Source: CAYTID01 sp964437735
Lineage (GTDB): Bacteria; Bacteroidota; Ignavibacteria; UBA10030; BY39
Assembly (NCBI GenBank): GCA_964437735.1
Contig: CAYTID010000017.1
Span: 1 to 29,854 of the forward strand
DNA length: 29,854 bases
Direction of reading: 5' to 3'
Below are positions 7,819 through 16,066 of the stretch, piece by piece (the first letter of the stretch is position 1; every line of letters starts with the position of its first letter). The translations under genes were made by a program, and so were the position numbers. The notes beneath the pieces were generated by a model that was not told the origin of the DNA, did no database searches, and saw nothing but the letters and a program-made list of their open reading frames with translations.

Positions 7819-8873
7819 CTTACATACAATTCTGTTGGCGGCAGCGGAATAATTATCTCAATAGACGTTCCACTCCCACTTTTTTCCTCGATGTTCATTT
7901 CCCCGCCAATCTCCTTTGCCCTCTCTTCCATATTCTTCAAGCCAATTTTCCCGGATTGAGGATAACCATCTTTACCATCCAAACAGAATCCATCACCGTT
8001 GTCTGCCATCAACAGTATAAAGTTTCCGTCTTTTATATCAGTTGTGATTTCAAGAACCGATGCCTGTGAGTGTTTACAAACATTCATTATCGCTTCTTTT
8101 GCTATAAAATAAACATTCTTTTTAAATTCAGCAGAAATTATTCTTTTCTCATTTTTTATAGAAGAACTGTAAGATAGTTTGATTCCCCTCGATTGAAGAA
8201 TCCTTGCGGAGTTATATCTGATGTTTATGAGTAAGTCCTCAATTTGATTTTTTGCCGGATCCATTGCCCAAATAATATCCCTCAGCATTTCCATTATTTC
8301 CTGCGTGCAATCACTGATAAAATTTAATTCCTTTATAGTTCCATCAAAATCGTTATTTAATATTTTATTGGAAGCGACTTCGGACGATATTGATATCTGC
8401 GAAAGCGAAGTCCCTATCCCATCATGAAAATCACGGGATATTCGTTGGCGCTCATTTTCTACGGCTCTGTTCTTTTCTTTAACAACCTGCCTAAGAATAA
8501 ATTTCTTGCTGATTTCATACCGTCTGAAGAGCCAGAGGAAAACGCCAATAAATACAATGACAATAAATATAAAAAAGGGATTTTTCCAAAAAGGGGGTTT
8601 AATTGTAATTTCCATTGAATTGTGACTCCAGATGTCATCGTTCATTGTCCGTGCTCTTAATTGAAGTGTGTAATTACGCGCAGGTAATTCTGATATTCGT
8701 TTTGTGGTTTTTTGGGTTACATTACGCCAAGTATCATCGATACCGAGAATTCTGTATTCAAATAATATAGAGTCGGCGCCTTGTAGATTGAGACCGGAAT
8801 AAATATGTTCGTCCGCAAAAACATCAGCGCGAAACATTAATAAAAAAAAGAAAAACCATATTATTTTTTTCAA
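7815..8873 (-). CDS. Small Y_Y_Y-domain sensor histidine kinase (HisKA_3 type)
   Basis: The product has 352 residues: a signal-anchor or signal peptide (1-20), a Y_Y_Y-like beta domain (about 28-93, ILFEYRILG ... RNYTLQLRARTMN), one transmembrane helix (about 98-117), a HisKA_3 dimerisation domain with H150 in RDFHDGIGTSLSQ, and a HATPase domain with N-box (FIAKEAIMNVCKHS), ADNGDGF and GKIGLKNM motifs. Relatives with a Y_Y_Y domain usually carry a long N-terminal propeller of repeated blades; here it is absent. The reading frame starts at TTG (8873-8871); no in-frame ATG lies close upstream, and the next Met would remove most of the signal sequence. It partners the response regulator encoded directly downstream. 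The signal sensed is unknown. Confidence 0.88.
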   Translation of the reverse strand: MKKIIWFFFFLLMFRADVFADEHIYSGLNLQGADSILFEYRILGIDDTWRNVTQKTTKRISELPARNYTLQLRARTMNDDIWSHNSMEITIKPPFWKNPFFIFIVIVFIGVFLWLFRRYEISKKFILRQVVKEKNRAVENERQRISRDFHDGIGTSLSQISISSEVASNKILNNDFDGTIKELNFISDCTQEIMEMLRDIIWAMDPAKNQIEDLLINIRYNSARILQSRGIKLSYSSSIKNEKRIISAEFKKNVYFIAKEAIMNVCKHSQASVLEITTDIKDGNFILLMADNGDGFCLDGKDGYPQSGKIGLKNMEERAKEIGGEMNIEEKSGSGTSIEIIIPLPPTELYVR

Positions 8874-8909
8874 ATTAGAATACCTATATAGTTTTTCTTT
8901 AATAAATAT

Positions 8910-8943
8910 AAAAAAAATATTAAGTGCAAACCCGCTTAATATT
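8910..8943 (-). terminator. Probable terminator ending the nuo operon
   Basis: On the minus strand AATATTAAG (8943-8935) pairs exactly with CTTAATATT (8924-8916) over a 10-base loop, followed by about six T residues. It lies 19 bases after the nuoN stop and before the kinase gene. The stem is AT-rich, so it may be leaky and let some transcripts enter the two-component genes. Confidence 0.55.
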
Positions 8944-8961
8944 CTTTAAAAATGTGAAAAA

Positions 8962-10461
8962 TTATTTTATACCAAAAATTCCGACAGAAGCCTGAGCAAA
9001 CTCAACCAAAGGACCGAAGTATAAGCCGAGAACCAATGTCGGAACAACCAGAAGCAGAATTGTTAAGACATGGACAAACCGAAATTTTCCCGGTACGCTT
9101 CCGTTGTCGCTGTCGCGTAAAAACATATTACGGAAAACTCTTACATAGTAATAGAGGGAAACAACACTGTTTAAAACTCCGATCAGAGCAAGCCCAATCC
9201 ACTTGGCATTAATCAGTGCGGCAAATAAATAAAGCTTCCCAATGAAACCGGCAGTCGGGGGTAATCCGGTAAGAGATATTAACAGTATTGACAAGGAAAC
9301 AGCCATGAATGGCATTTTGTATCCTAATCCTTTGTAAGCGTCGATATCTTCGCTGCCTACACGATCGGCGATCAGCATCACGATATAAAATGCGCCAAGG
9401 TTCATGAACAGATAAACCGCAAAATATATAAGTATTGCCGAAAGTCCCTCATTATTCAAAACAACGATACCCATAAGCATATATCCTGCATGCGCAATAC
9501 TTGAATATGCAAGTAGGCGTTTAAGATTGTTTTGCCAGATGGCAATAAGATTTCCAAGCGTCATAGTGAGAACAGATAAAATCGCTATGATAAAATTCCA
9601 TTCAAAACCCGGAATTGTTGAAAAAACACCCGTATAAGAAGCTGTAAATGAATCATAGTACGCAACGAAGAAATATCTGATCATTATAGCAAATCCGGCG
9701 GCTTTTGATGCTACTGAGAGAAATGCGGTGATAGTGATTGGCGCCCCCTCGTAAACGTCCGGCGTCCAGAAATGAAACGGGACTGCAGATATTTTAAAAC
9801 CAAACCCGACAATAATCAGAATATTTGCCGCAATCAGAGCAAGAAGATTTATTCCGCCCGCCTGAATAATATTATTTATTTCATATAGACTCAACGAACC
9901 CGTTAGACCATAAATGATAGATATTCCATAGAGCAGCATACCTGATGAAACAGCTCCGTAAATAATATACTTTAAGGATGCTTCGCTTGAATCGGGGACT
10001 TCTTTTTTATACCCAACGAGGATGTAAGAACTAAGGGATGTCAGTTCGATTGCCAGATACATCATAATCAGATTGCTGGCTCCGGTCATTAAAAACATTC
10101 CCAGTGTCATCGAAACGAGAAATGAATAATATTCACCCAACTTACGTCTGCCGTTGTTTAGCTCTCCGGATTGCATAGAAAATGCAATAATAAACAGAAC
10201 CGTCAGAAGAATGATAATTTTAAAAAATATGGAGAACGGATCGACAGCAAACATATTGCTGAACACTGACGATGAAGTCAAGCCTGTTTGCAGCAATAAA
10301 TAATAACCTGTGATTAAAAATCCGACAAATACAAAACCCGAAATCACTATGGGTCTGTTTTTAAATATCAGGTCCAGAACTATCGCTGTACATAATACAA
10401 TAGCCAGCACAATTTCCGGCTGAAAATATTTTAAACTTTCTAATATTTGCTGTAACATCAT
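8962..10461 (-). CDS. nuoN: NADH-quinone oxidoreductase subunit N
   Basis: The product has 499 residues, near the usual 480-500, with about 14 hydrophobic helices. It is one of the three antiporter-like proton-channel subunits of complex I in the inner membrane. The conserved channel lysine and the loop after it are seen around residues 215-240 (GFKISAVPFHFWTPDVYEGAP), as is KRLLAYSSIAHAGYMLMG around 315-335. It is the last nuo gene, 233 bases after nuoM, a gap far larger than the others in the operon. The start could also be the second Met codon. A terminator-like hairpin follows. Confidence 0.95.
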   Translation of the reverse strand: MMLQQILESLKYFQPEIVLAIVLCTAIVLDLIFKNRPIVISGFVFVGFLITGYYLLLQTGLTSSSVFSNMFAVDPFSIFFKIIILLTVLFIIAFSMQSGELNNGRRKLGEYYSFLVSMTLGMFLMTGASNLIMMYLAIELTSLSSYILVGYKKEVPDSSEASLKYIIYGAVSSGMLLYGISIIYGLTGSLSLYEINNIIQAGGINLLALIAANILIIVGFGFKISAVPFHFWTPDVYEGAPITITAFLSVASKAAGFAIMIRYFFVAYYDSFTASYTGVFSTIPGFEWNFIIAILSVLTMTLGNLIAIWQNNLKRLLAYSSIAHAGYMLMGIVVLNNEGLSAILIYFAVYLFMNLGAFYIVMLIADRVGSEDIDAYKGLGYKMPFMAVSLSILLISLTGLPPTAGFIGKLYLFAALINAKWIGLALIGVLNSVVSLYYYVRVFRNMFLRDSDNGSVPGKFRFVHVLTILLLVVPTLVLGLYFGPLVEFAQASVGIFGIK

Positions 10462-10694
10462 ATTTTAATTTGAAATGTTTTGTTAATCTTTATCATGAAG
10501 ATATACCATTATTTAAATCTCAAAAAACAAACAACAAATCTTAATTAAGTACAAATAATCAAATCCCAAATGAATAACTTTTATTCTGTCTTAACAATAA
10601 TTTCAATACTTTATATAGTCGTGTATCCTTTGATCTTTTGTCATTGGAATTTAATTGTTATTTGTCATTTGTAAATTGTAATTTGTGCTTTATG
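10462..10694. other. Non-coding gap between nuoM and nuoN with inverted heptamer-like repeats
   Basis: No gene is supported here. The plus strand at 10656-10683 reads TGTTATT, TGTCATT, TGTAAAT, TGTAATT, the same 7-base family as at 4711-4858. At 10551-10578 the minus strand carries ATTTG cores spaced 7-8 bases apart. The two arms could pair imperfectly. A possible minus-strand promoter for nuoN (TTG, 20 bases, TTCATTTG at 10597-10567) overlaps the left arm; it differs from consensus at one fixed position. Confidence 0.5.
10639..10690 (+). repeat. Heptamer repeat array (TGTNATT type)
   Basis: Four successive heptamers at 10656-10683 and one at 10639-10645 match the family seen at 1-39 and 4711-4858, with the TG rather than the CG variant. 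It ends just before the nuoM stop codon. Confidence 0.6.
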
Positions 10695-12308
10695 TTATGG
10701 CGTTGGCATCGGCATACCGGCATTAAGTCGGACCAATTCAACTAAATGGTTTATCGATGAACTCATTAAATCGATAAATGGTCCGGGATAGATACCCAGG
10801 AAAATCACAATAACTGCGAGAGGAACTAAAGTAAACATTTCCCTGCCGTTGATATCGGGTAGCCCTTTCCATTTATCAGGAAGTGTTCCGAGAAATACAC
10901 GTTGTAAAGCCCATAGCATATAGGCGGCAGTCAAAACAATTCCGAGAGTCGAGGCAATCGTTATCCAGCGGAAAACCTGGAATGCGCCGAGGAATGAAAA
11001 CGCCTCGCTAATGAATCCGCTTAAGCCGGGTAAACCAAGGGCTGCAAAAAATGCAACCGTTACGATACCTGTATATTTCGGCATCTGTTGTGCAAGTCCG
11101 CCGAAATCGTTTAATCCTCTTGTGTGTGCTCTGTCGTATAAAACACCTACAATCAAAAAGAGCATAGCGGTAATTGTTCCGTGATTAAACATCTGCATAA
11201 CCGCACCAGTTACTCCCTGTGTATTGAGAGCTGCCATACCGAGTATCACAATTCCCATATGGCTGACGCTTGAGTATGCAATTAATTTCTTGAAATCAGT
11301 CTGAGCCATTGCCACCAGTGCGCCATATACAATGTTAATAAATCCAAGAATCGCAAGCGGAATCGCAAAATAAACCATAGCGTCGGGGAACATCGGGTAT
11401 GATATCCTCAGTAATCCATAAGTTCCCATTTTCAACAATACACCTGCTAATATAACGCTGATAGCCGTTGGGGCTTCTACGTGCGCATCGGGCAGCCACG
11501 TGTGGAATGGGAAGATTGGAACCTTGATAGCAAATCCTATAAATAACGCAACGTATGCAATATACCTCCACATTGTATGCAAACCACCCAAAATAGAATT
11601 CGGGTCATAATTTGCGGGATCCATCATAAGAAGCATATTGAACGTGTGAATTTTTTCTCCTGTAACCGGATCAACATACGAAACGCTGAAGTAAAGGGCT
11701 AACATTGCGAGCAGCATCAGCACGCTGCCGAATAATGTGTAGAGGAAAAATTTTATTGCGGCATATTCGCGCCGAGGACCGCCCCAAACACCAATAAGGA
11801 AATACATCGGCAGCAGCATTACTTCCCAAAAAACGTAGAAGAGGAAAAAATCGAGCGATACAAATACGCCCATCATACCGGTATCAAGGAGAAGTAGTAA
11901 AGCGAAATAACCTTTTAGGGCTTTTGTAATATTCCAGGAAGCAAAAACCGCTATGAAGGAAATCAGTGCGGTAAGCAGAACCATTGTTATACTTAATCCG
12001 TCGATTCCGACAAAATAATCGATATCAATACTACCAACCCATGGTACACTTTTTACAGTAATCCAGTTAAATTTTTCGACGAACTGGAATTTTTCCATTA
12101 CGTTAATACCCGTCAAACCAGTATTGTAATAATAGAGAATGATTGCGGCAAGCAGCACCTGAATTCCTGTAAATACTGCAGAAGTCCAGCGAATTGCCCC
12201 AACATTATTTTTAGGAAGAAATAATATGATTACCATTCCTACCACCGGCAGGAAAGTGATCCAACTGATAACACCTATGTTAAGAAATTGAAGTTCCATT
12301 GAAAACAT
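10695..12308 (-). CDS. nuoM: NADH-quinone oxidoreductase subunit M
   Basis: The product has 537 residues with about 14 transmembrane helices; it is the second antiporter-like proton-channel subunit of complex I. Seen: the conserved glutamate in helix 5 (FYVFWEVMLLPMYFLIG), the channel motif FAIKVPIFPFHTWLPDAHVEAP around residues 255-285, and KKLIAYSSVSHMGIV. GGAG lies 4 bases before the first ATG (12308) and 13 before a second in-frame ATG (12299), so either could be used. It follows nuoL by 24 bases. Its downstream gap before nuoN is unusually long. Confidence 0.95.
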   Translation of the reverse strand: MFSMELQFLNIGVISWITFLPVVGMVIILFLPKNNVGAIRWTSAVFTGIQVLLAAIILYYYNTGLTGINVMEKFQFVEKFNWITVKSVPWVGSIDIDYFVGIDGLSITMVLLTALISFIAVFASWNITKALKGYFALLLLLDTGMMGVFVSLDFFLFYVFWEVMLLPMYFLIGVWGGPRREYAAIKFFLYTLFGSVLMLLAMLALYFSVSYVDPVTGEKIHTFNMLLMMDPANYDPNSILGGLHTMWRYIAYVALFIGFAIKVPIFPFHTWLPDAHVEAPTAISVILAGVLLKMGTYGLLRISYPMFPDAMVYFAIPLAILGFINIVYGALVAMAQTDFKKLIAYSSVSHMGIVILGMAALNTQGVTGAVMQMFNHGTITAMLFLIVGVLYDRAHTRGLNDFGGLAQQMPKYTGIVTVAFFAALGLPGLSGFISEAFSFLGAFQVFRWITIASTLGIVLTAAYMLWALQRVFLGTLPDKWKGLPDINGREMFTLVPLAVIVIFLGIYPGPFIDLMSSSINHLVELVRLNAGMPMPTP

Positions 12309-12332
12309 TAATCTCCGTTATTATTTTTAAAC

Positions 12333-14600
12333 TCAAATTAATCTAAATATGAAATAAAAAATCATAAAGCCGAACAAAACAAATATCAAATAAGTCTGAA
12401 CTTTTCCTGTTTGAATTTTTCTCAGAACGAGCCCGAAAAAACCTGAAAAGTATGCTACACCGTTGACCATACCGTCTACTATATACTTGTCGAAACCGCC
12501 GGCGCCGCTCCAAAATCCGAAGAAGGTTAACGAACCGGCTAATAAAGCTCCTAACACTGCACCCGCATATCTTAATACGGAAAATGATTCTGGCCACAGC
12601 GCATCACCGGAAAAATATGCGACCAGAATTGAAACAAACAGAGCGACAAATAGATAAGTCGAACTGCTGAGAGTTCTGTCTTTCCATTGTCCTTTGTAGC
12701 CGAGAGTTATTGCTACCGTCCAGTTCCCTGTATTATTGATAAAGGCATCTATTATTTTTTCGTCAAACCATCTGTTCAATCTCGTAAATGCATGTGTGCC
12801 TGATACAAAAGCATATCCGTACAAGTCGTCGAAATACCATTTATTATATAGGAAGTTGTACAAACCTTTAAACTTATCTGCTATTACATCCGGGTTGATT
12901 TTTTTCCAAGCATAGGTCATAAATGCCAGTAAAATTCCTAAACCGGCAACTACTAATGATAAAAACATTGCCGGATAGTGTGCATGATGAACTGCGTCAT
13001 CGAAAACAGTTATACCGGCTGCGGAAACAATTGCCGGAACCACTGTTTCGGGCCTGGGTAGTACACTGTAAATCCATCCGGCTTGAGCATCAAAAGGATT
13101 GAATGAGTAAAACGCAAAGAATGAAAGTATTGCAAAAATTATCAGAGGAATCGTCATTACGGCGGGTGATTCATGAATTAATTCGTATCGTTGCTTATTT
13201 TTATGTTCGCCTAAAAATGTTAGAATCACCACCCGGAACATATAAAAAGCAGTCAATCCGGCAACAAGAAAACCGACAACAGGGATAAAATAATGACCCG
13301 TTAATCCGCTAAAAGCCATTGTTCCTGCCAGAATGGAATCTTTACTTAAAAATCCCGATGTGAGAGGAACACCCGAAATCGCAAGAGTATAAATCAAAAA
13401 AGTCCAAAATGTTATCGGCATTTTATTTTTTAGTCCGCCCATGTTTCTTATATCCTGCGGATCGGTATGATGATCGTGTTGATGATGCAGTGCGTGGTGC
13501 ATTCCGAAAATTACTGAACCGGAACCGAGGAATAATCCGGCTTTAAACATTGCATGAGTAACAAGATGAAAAAATCCTGCTGTGTAAGCTCCTACACCCA
13601 GACCAAGCACCATATACCCTAATTGTGATATGGTAGAATATGCCAGAATTTTTTTGATGTCGTTTTGTACTATTGCTATTGTTGCGGCAATGAAAGCTGT
13701 AATGGCGCCGATATAGGCAATAAAAATAAGAGCATCGGCAGTAAGCATTACAAATACTCGTGCGACAAGATAAACACCTGCCGCAACCATAGTCGCTGCG
13801 TGTATTAACGCACTGACCGGTGTTGGACCTTCCATCGCATCGGGCAACCAAACGTGAAGCGGGAACTGAGCTGATTTTCCGATTGCTCCGCAGAAAATTA
13901 ATATACCTGCAATAGTCAACCAGGTTTCGCTTCCCATCGGAAGGGCACCGGTTTGAATGGCGGAAAAAATTGTTTCAAATGAAAAAGTTTTGAATGTAAA
14001 AAAAATAATCATAACGCCAGCAAACATACCAAGGTCGCCGACGCGGTTTACGATAAAAGCTTTAATGGCTGCATCCGATGCGGTTTTCTTTTCCCACCAG
14101 TGACCGATAAGAAGATACGAGCTGATACCGACTAACTCCCAACCGACATACATTGTAAAGAAATTATCGGTGAGTACGATTACCATCATAGAGAAAGTAA
14201 ACAGACCGAGAAAAGAAAAATACCGCGAATACCGGATATCGTCTTTCATATAGCCGATAGAAAACAGATGTACAAGAGAACTTACAAGCGCCACGACGAC
14301 CATCATTATCGCAGTCAGATTGTCCACCATCAAACCGAGTGAAATATCCCACTGTCCCACAAAAGGAACGCTTCCGAAGGATACCCATTTGAAAGATGTT
14401 TGAATGGTTTCCGCTGAATAGGTTGTGAGTTTTACTATCATTACTGCTACCGTCATGCCAAGCACGACAAAAAGGAGCGAAGTTGCAACCGAATCGCCTC
14501 CTTTGGGCAAACGTTTACCGAAAAATATAAGGAGTAGAAACGATGCCAAAGGAATGAGCAGCGCTAATATCGAAAATATTAAAATTAATTCCTGACTCAT
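12333..14600 (-). CDS. nuoL: NADH-quinone oxidoreductase subunit L
   Basis: The product has 755 residues, longer than the roughly 610-660 of proteobacterial homologues. It is the distal antiporter-like subunit of complex I, whose C-terminal lateral helix runs along the membrane arm. Seen: YVGWELVGISSYLLIG, the channel segment KSAQFPLHVWLPDAMEGPTP (around residues 240-260), ALIHAATMVAAG, and a final hydrophobic helix at the C terminus. A histidine-rich loop near residues 367-378 (HHALHHQHDHH) precedes the conserved DPQDIRNMGGL. It lies 10 bases after nuoK. No clear Shine-Dalgarno sequence precedes the ATG. Confidence 0.95.
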   Translation of the reverse strand: MSQELILIFSILALLIPLASFLLLIFFGKRLPKGGDSVATSLLFVVLGMTVAVMIVKLTTYSAETIQTSFKWVSFGSVPFVGQWDISLGLMVDNLTAIMMVVVALVSSLVHLFSIGYMKDDIRYSRYFSFLGLFTFSMMVIVLTDNFFTMYVGWELVGISSYLLIGHWWEKKTASDAAIKAFIVNRVGDLGMFAGVMIIFFTFKTFSFETIFSAIQTGALPMGSETWLTIAGILIFCGAIGKSAQFPLHVWLPDAMEGPTPVSALIHAATMVAAGVYLVARVFVMLTADALIFIAYIGAITAFIAATIAIVQNDIKKILAYSTISQLGYMVLGLGVGAYTAGFFHLVTHAMFKAGLFLGSGSVIFGMHHALHHQHDHHTDPQDIRNMGGLKNKMPITFWTFLIYTLAISGVPLTSGFLSKDSILAGTMAFSGLTGHYFIPVVGFLVAGLTAFYMFRVVILTFLGEHKNKQRYELIHESPAVMTIPLIIFAILSFFAFYSFNPFDAQAGWIYSVLPRPETVVPAIVSAAGITVFDDAVHHAHYPAMFLSLVVAGLGILLAFMTYAWKKINPDVIADKFKGLYNFLYNKWYFDDLYGYAFVSGTHAFTRLNRWFDEKIIDAFINNTGNWTVAITLGYKGQWKDRTLSSSTYLFVALFVSILVAYFSGDALWPESFSVLRYAGAVLGALLAGSLTFFGFWSGAGGFDKYIVDGMVNGVAYFSGFFGLVLRKIQTGKVQTYLIFVLFGFMIFYFIFRLI

Positions 14601-14610
14601 AAATCTTATT

Positions 14611-14922
14611 TTATTCTTTCAATTTACTTATCTCGTCAACGTTAACGGTTTGGAAAGTTTTATAGATATTCAGAACGATAGCGAGCGCAATAGCCGCTTC
14701 AGCAGCAGCAAGCACGATTACAAAAACAGCAGCCATTTGTCCGTCAATCTGCATTCCTCCGTAATGTGAAAATGCGATAAAATTAATATTTGCTGCATTG
14801 AGAATTAACTCAACACCCATTAAAACAAGGATAGCATTGCGGCGGGTGACAACGCCGAATATACCGAGTGAAAATAAAATTCCGCTTATTACCAGATAAT
14901 GTGTTAAACCTATTTGCAACAT
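14611..14922 (-). CDS. nuoK: NADH-quinone oxidoreductase subunit K
   Basis: The product has 103 residues and three transmembrane helices, the normal size. It is a small membrane subunit linking the quinone end of complex I to the antiporter-like subunits. The two conserved membrane glutamates of the proton path are visible, E38 in LMGVELILNAANINFIAFS and one in AAAEAAIALAIVLNIY near residue 75. It lies between nuoJ (17 bases) and nuoL (10 bases). Confidence 0.96.
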   Translation of the reverse strand: MLQIGLTHYLVISGILFSLGIFGVVTRRNAILVLMGVELILNAANINFIAFSHYGGMQIDGQMAAVFVIVLAAAEAAIALAIVLNIYKTFQTVNVDEISKLKE

Positions 14923-14939
14923 TTAAAATCCTAACTTTG

Positions 14940-15446
14940 TTATTTTTCCTTATCACGGCGTGCAAGTATCGCTGCACCGAGTAAAGCAACCAGTAACACT
15001 ATTGATGCTATCTCGAAAGGCAAAAGATAGATGGTCATGAACATCTCGCCTATCGTGTTTGCAGTTGTGCTGATATCGGAGGCAGTTCCCGGATTAGTTT
15101 TCCAGTCAGTAACTGTAAAAATACCGAGCAATGTTCCTGCAATCATAGCAGTAATGATTGCTGCGGGGAGAATTTTCATTGTTCCTGTTTTTATATCAAC
15201 ACTTACAACTTTGTTTGTCAACATAACTCCAAAAAGCATCAGTACAAGAATTCCGCCGACGTAGATCAGCAGCTGAGTAACTGCAAGAAAATCTGCCGTT
15301 AGCAGTACATAAAGTCCGGCGACTCCGAAGAAAGTAAAGAGGAGCGAAAAAGCGGAATAAATAATGTTTCGTGAAAAAACAACAATCGCTGCTGATGCGA
15401 CCGTTATGAAAGCAAAAAAATAAAATAATAAATCGATTAATCCCAT
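14940..15446 (-). CDS. nuoJ: NADH-quinone oxidoreductase subunit J
   Basis: The product has 168 residues and five hydrophobic helices. It is a membrane subunit of complex I next to NuoK. The conserved helix-3 region is visible (ADFLAVTQLLIYVGGILVLMLFGVMLTN, near residues 50-78), holding the flexible segment linked to coupling in solved structures. The C terminus (ALLGAAILARRDKE) is typical. It begins 6 bases after the nuoI stop. Confidence 0.95.
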   Translation of the reverse strand: MGLIDLLFYFFAFITVASAAIVVFSRNIIYSAFSLLFTFFGVAGLYVLLTADFLAVTQLLIYVGGILVLMLFGVMLTNKVVSVDIKTGTMKILPAAIITAMIAGTLLGIFTVTDWKTNPGTASDISTTANTIGEMFMTIYLLPFEIASIVLLVALLGAAILARRDKEK

Positions 15447-15452
15447 AATTTT

Positions 15453-16031
15453 TTAAGATGGATTTTCATTACTTGGTTCATTCTTAGGCGGTTGTGCCGG
15501 GGGTTTTGGAGTTGCAGCCGCCGCTTTTTTTGCTGCTGCTTCTTTTTCTGCTTCAGCAGCTCGTGCTTTTACTTCTGATATTTCCTTTTCTGTCATAGTA
15601 GAAAAATTATATACCAATGCGTTACGATTGTATTCCGAAAATTCGTATGTCTCCGTCATGTATATGCATTCGGTCGGACACGGCGGAACACATAATCCGC
15701 AATAGCAGCATTTTCCGATATCTATTTTGAATTCCGTAACATACAATCGTTTTTTTGTCCCTTTTGATGTCAATCCCAAATCCTCGCTCGGGAGTGATTT
15801 GACAGTTTCAATGTCAATACAATTTACCGGACATGCATTTGAACATTGTAAACATCCTATACAATCATCCATATTTACATAAAGCCGGTTACGGGCACGT
15901 TCGGGCAATGTTAACTTGACTGTCGGATACTGGATAGTGACTGACGGTACGAACATATGCATAAAAGTAATTTTCATACCGATAAGAACAGTCCAGATTG
16001 TATTGAAAATATCTTTAAAGTATTGTTTCAT
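15453..16031 (-). CDS. nuoI: NADH-quinone oxidoreductase subunit I (8Fe ferredoxin subunit)
   Basis: The product has 192 residues. Two CxxCxxCxxxCP motifs (C57, C60, C63, C67 and C108, C111, C114, C118) bind the two [4Fe-4S] clusters N6a and N6b, which pass electrons toward NuoB. An amphipathic N-terminal segment probably docks to NuoH. From about residue 155 the protein ends in an alanine- and glutamate-rich, then proline-rich tail (AEAEKEAAAKKAAAATPKPP) with no counterpart in standard NuoI. It lies 35 bases after nuoH and 6 before nuoJ. Confidence 0.95.
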   Translation of the reverse strand: MKQYFKDIFNTIWTVLIGMKITFMHMFVPSVTIQYPTVKLTLPERARNRLYVNMDDCIGCLQCSNACPVNCIDIETVKSLPSEDLGLTSKGTKKRLYVTEFKIDIGKCCYCGLCVPPCPTECIYMTETYEFSEYNRNALVYNFSTMTEKEISEVKARAAEAEKEAAAKKAAAATPKPPAQPPKNEPSNENPS

Positions 16032-16066
16032 TATAATTTATTTTATCACTTAAAATTAGATTCTAA

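Noticed and set aside
8901..8931. Kinase-gene promoter (TTG with TATATTTA on the minus strand)
   Set aside because: The spacing is 16 bases rather than the 20 seen elsewhere, and the element overlaps the terminator-like hairpin.
12463..13851. Frames of 60-100 codons overlapping nuoL on both strands
   Set aside because: Out-of-frame shadows of a well-conserved gene.
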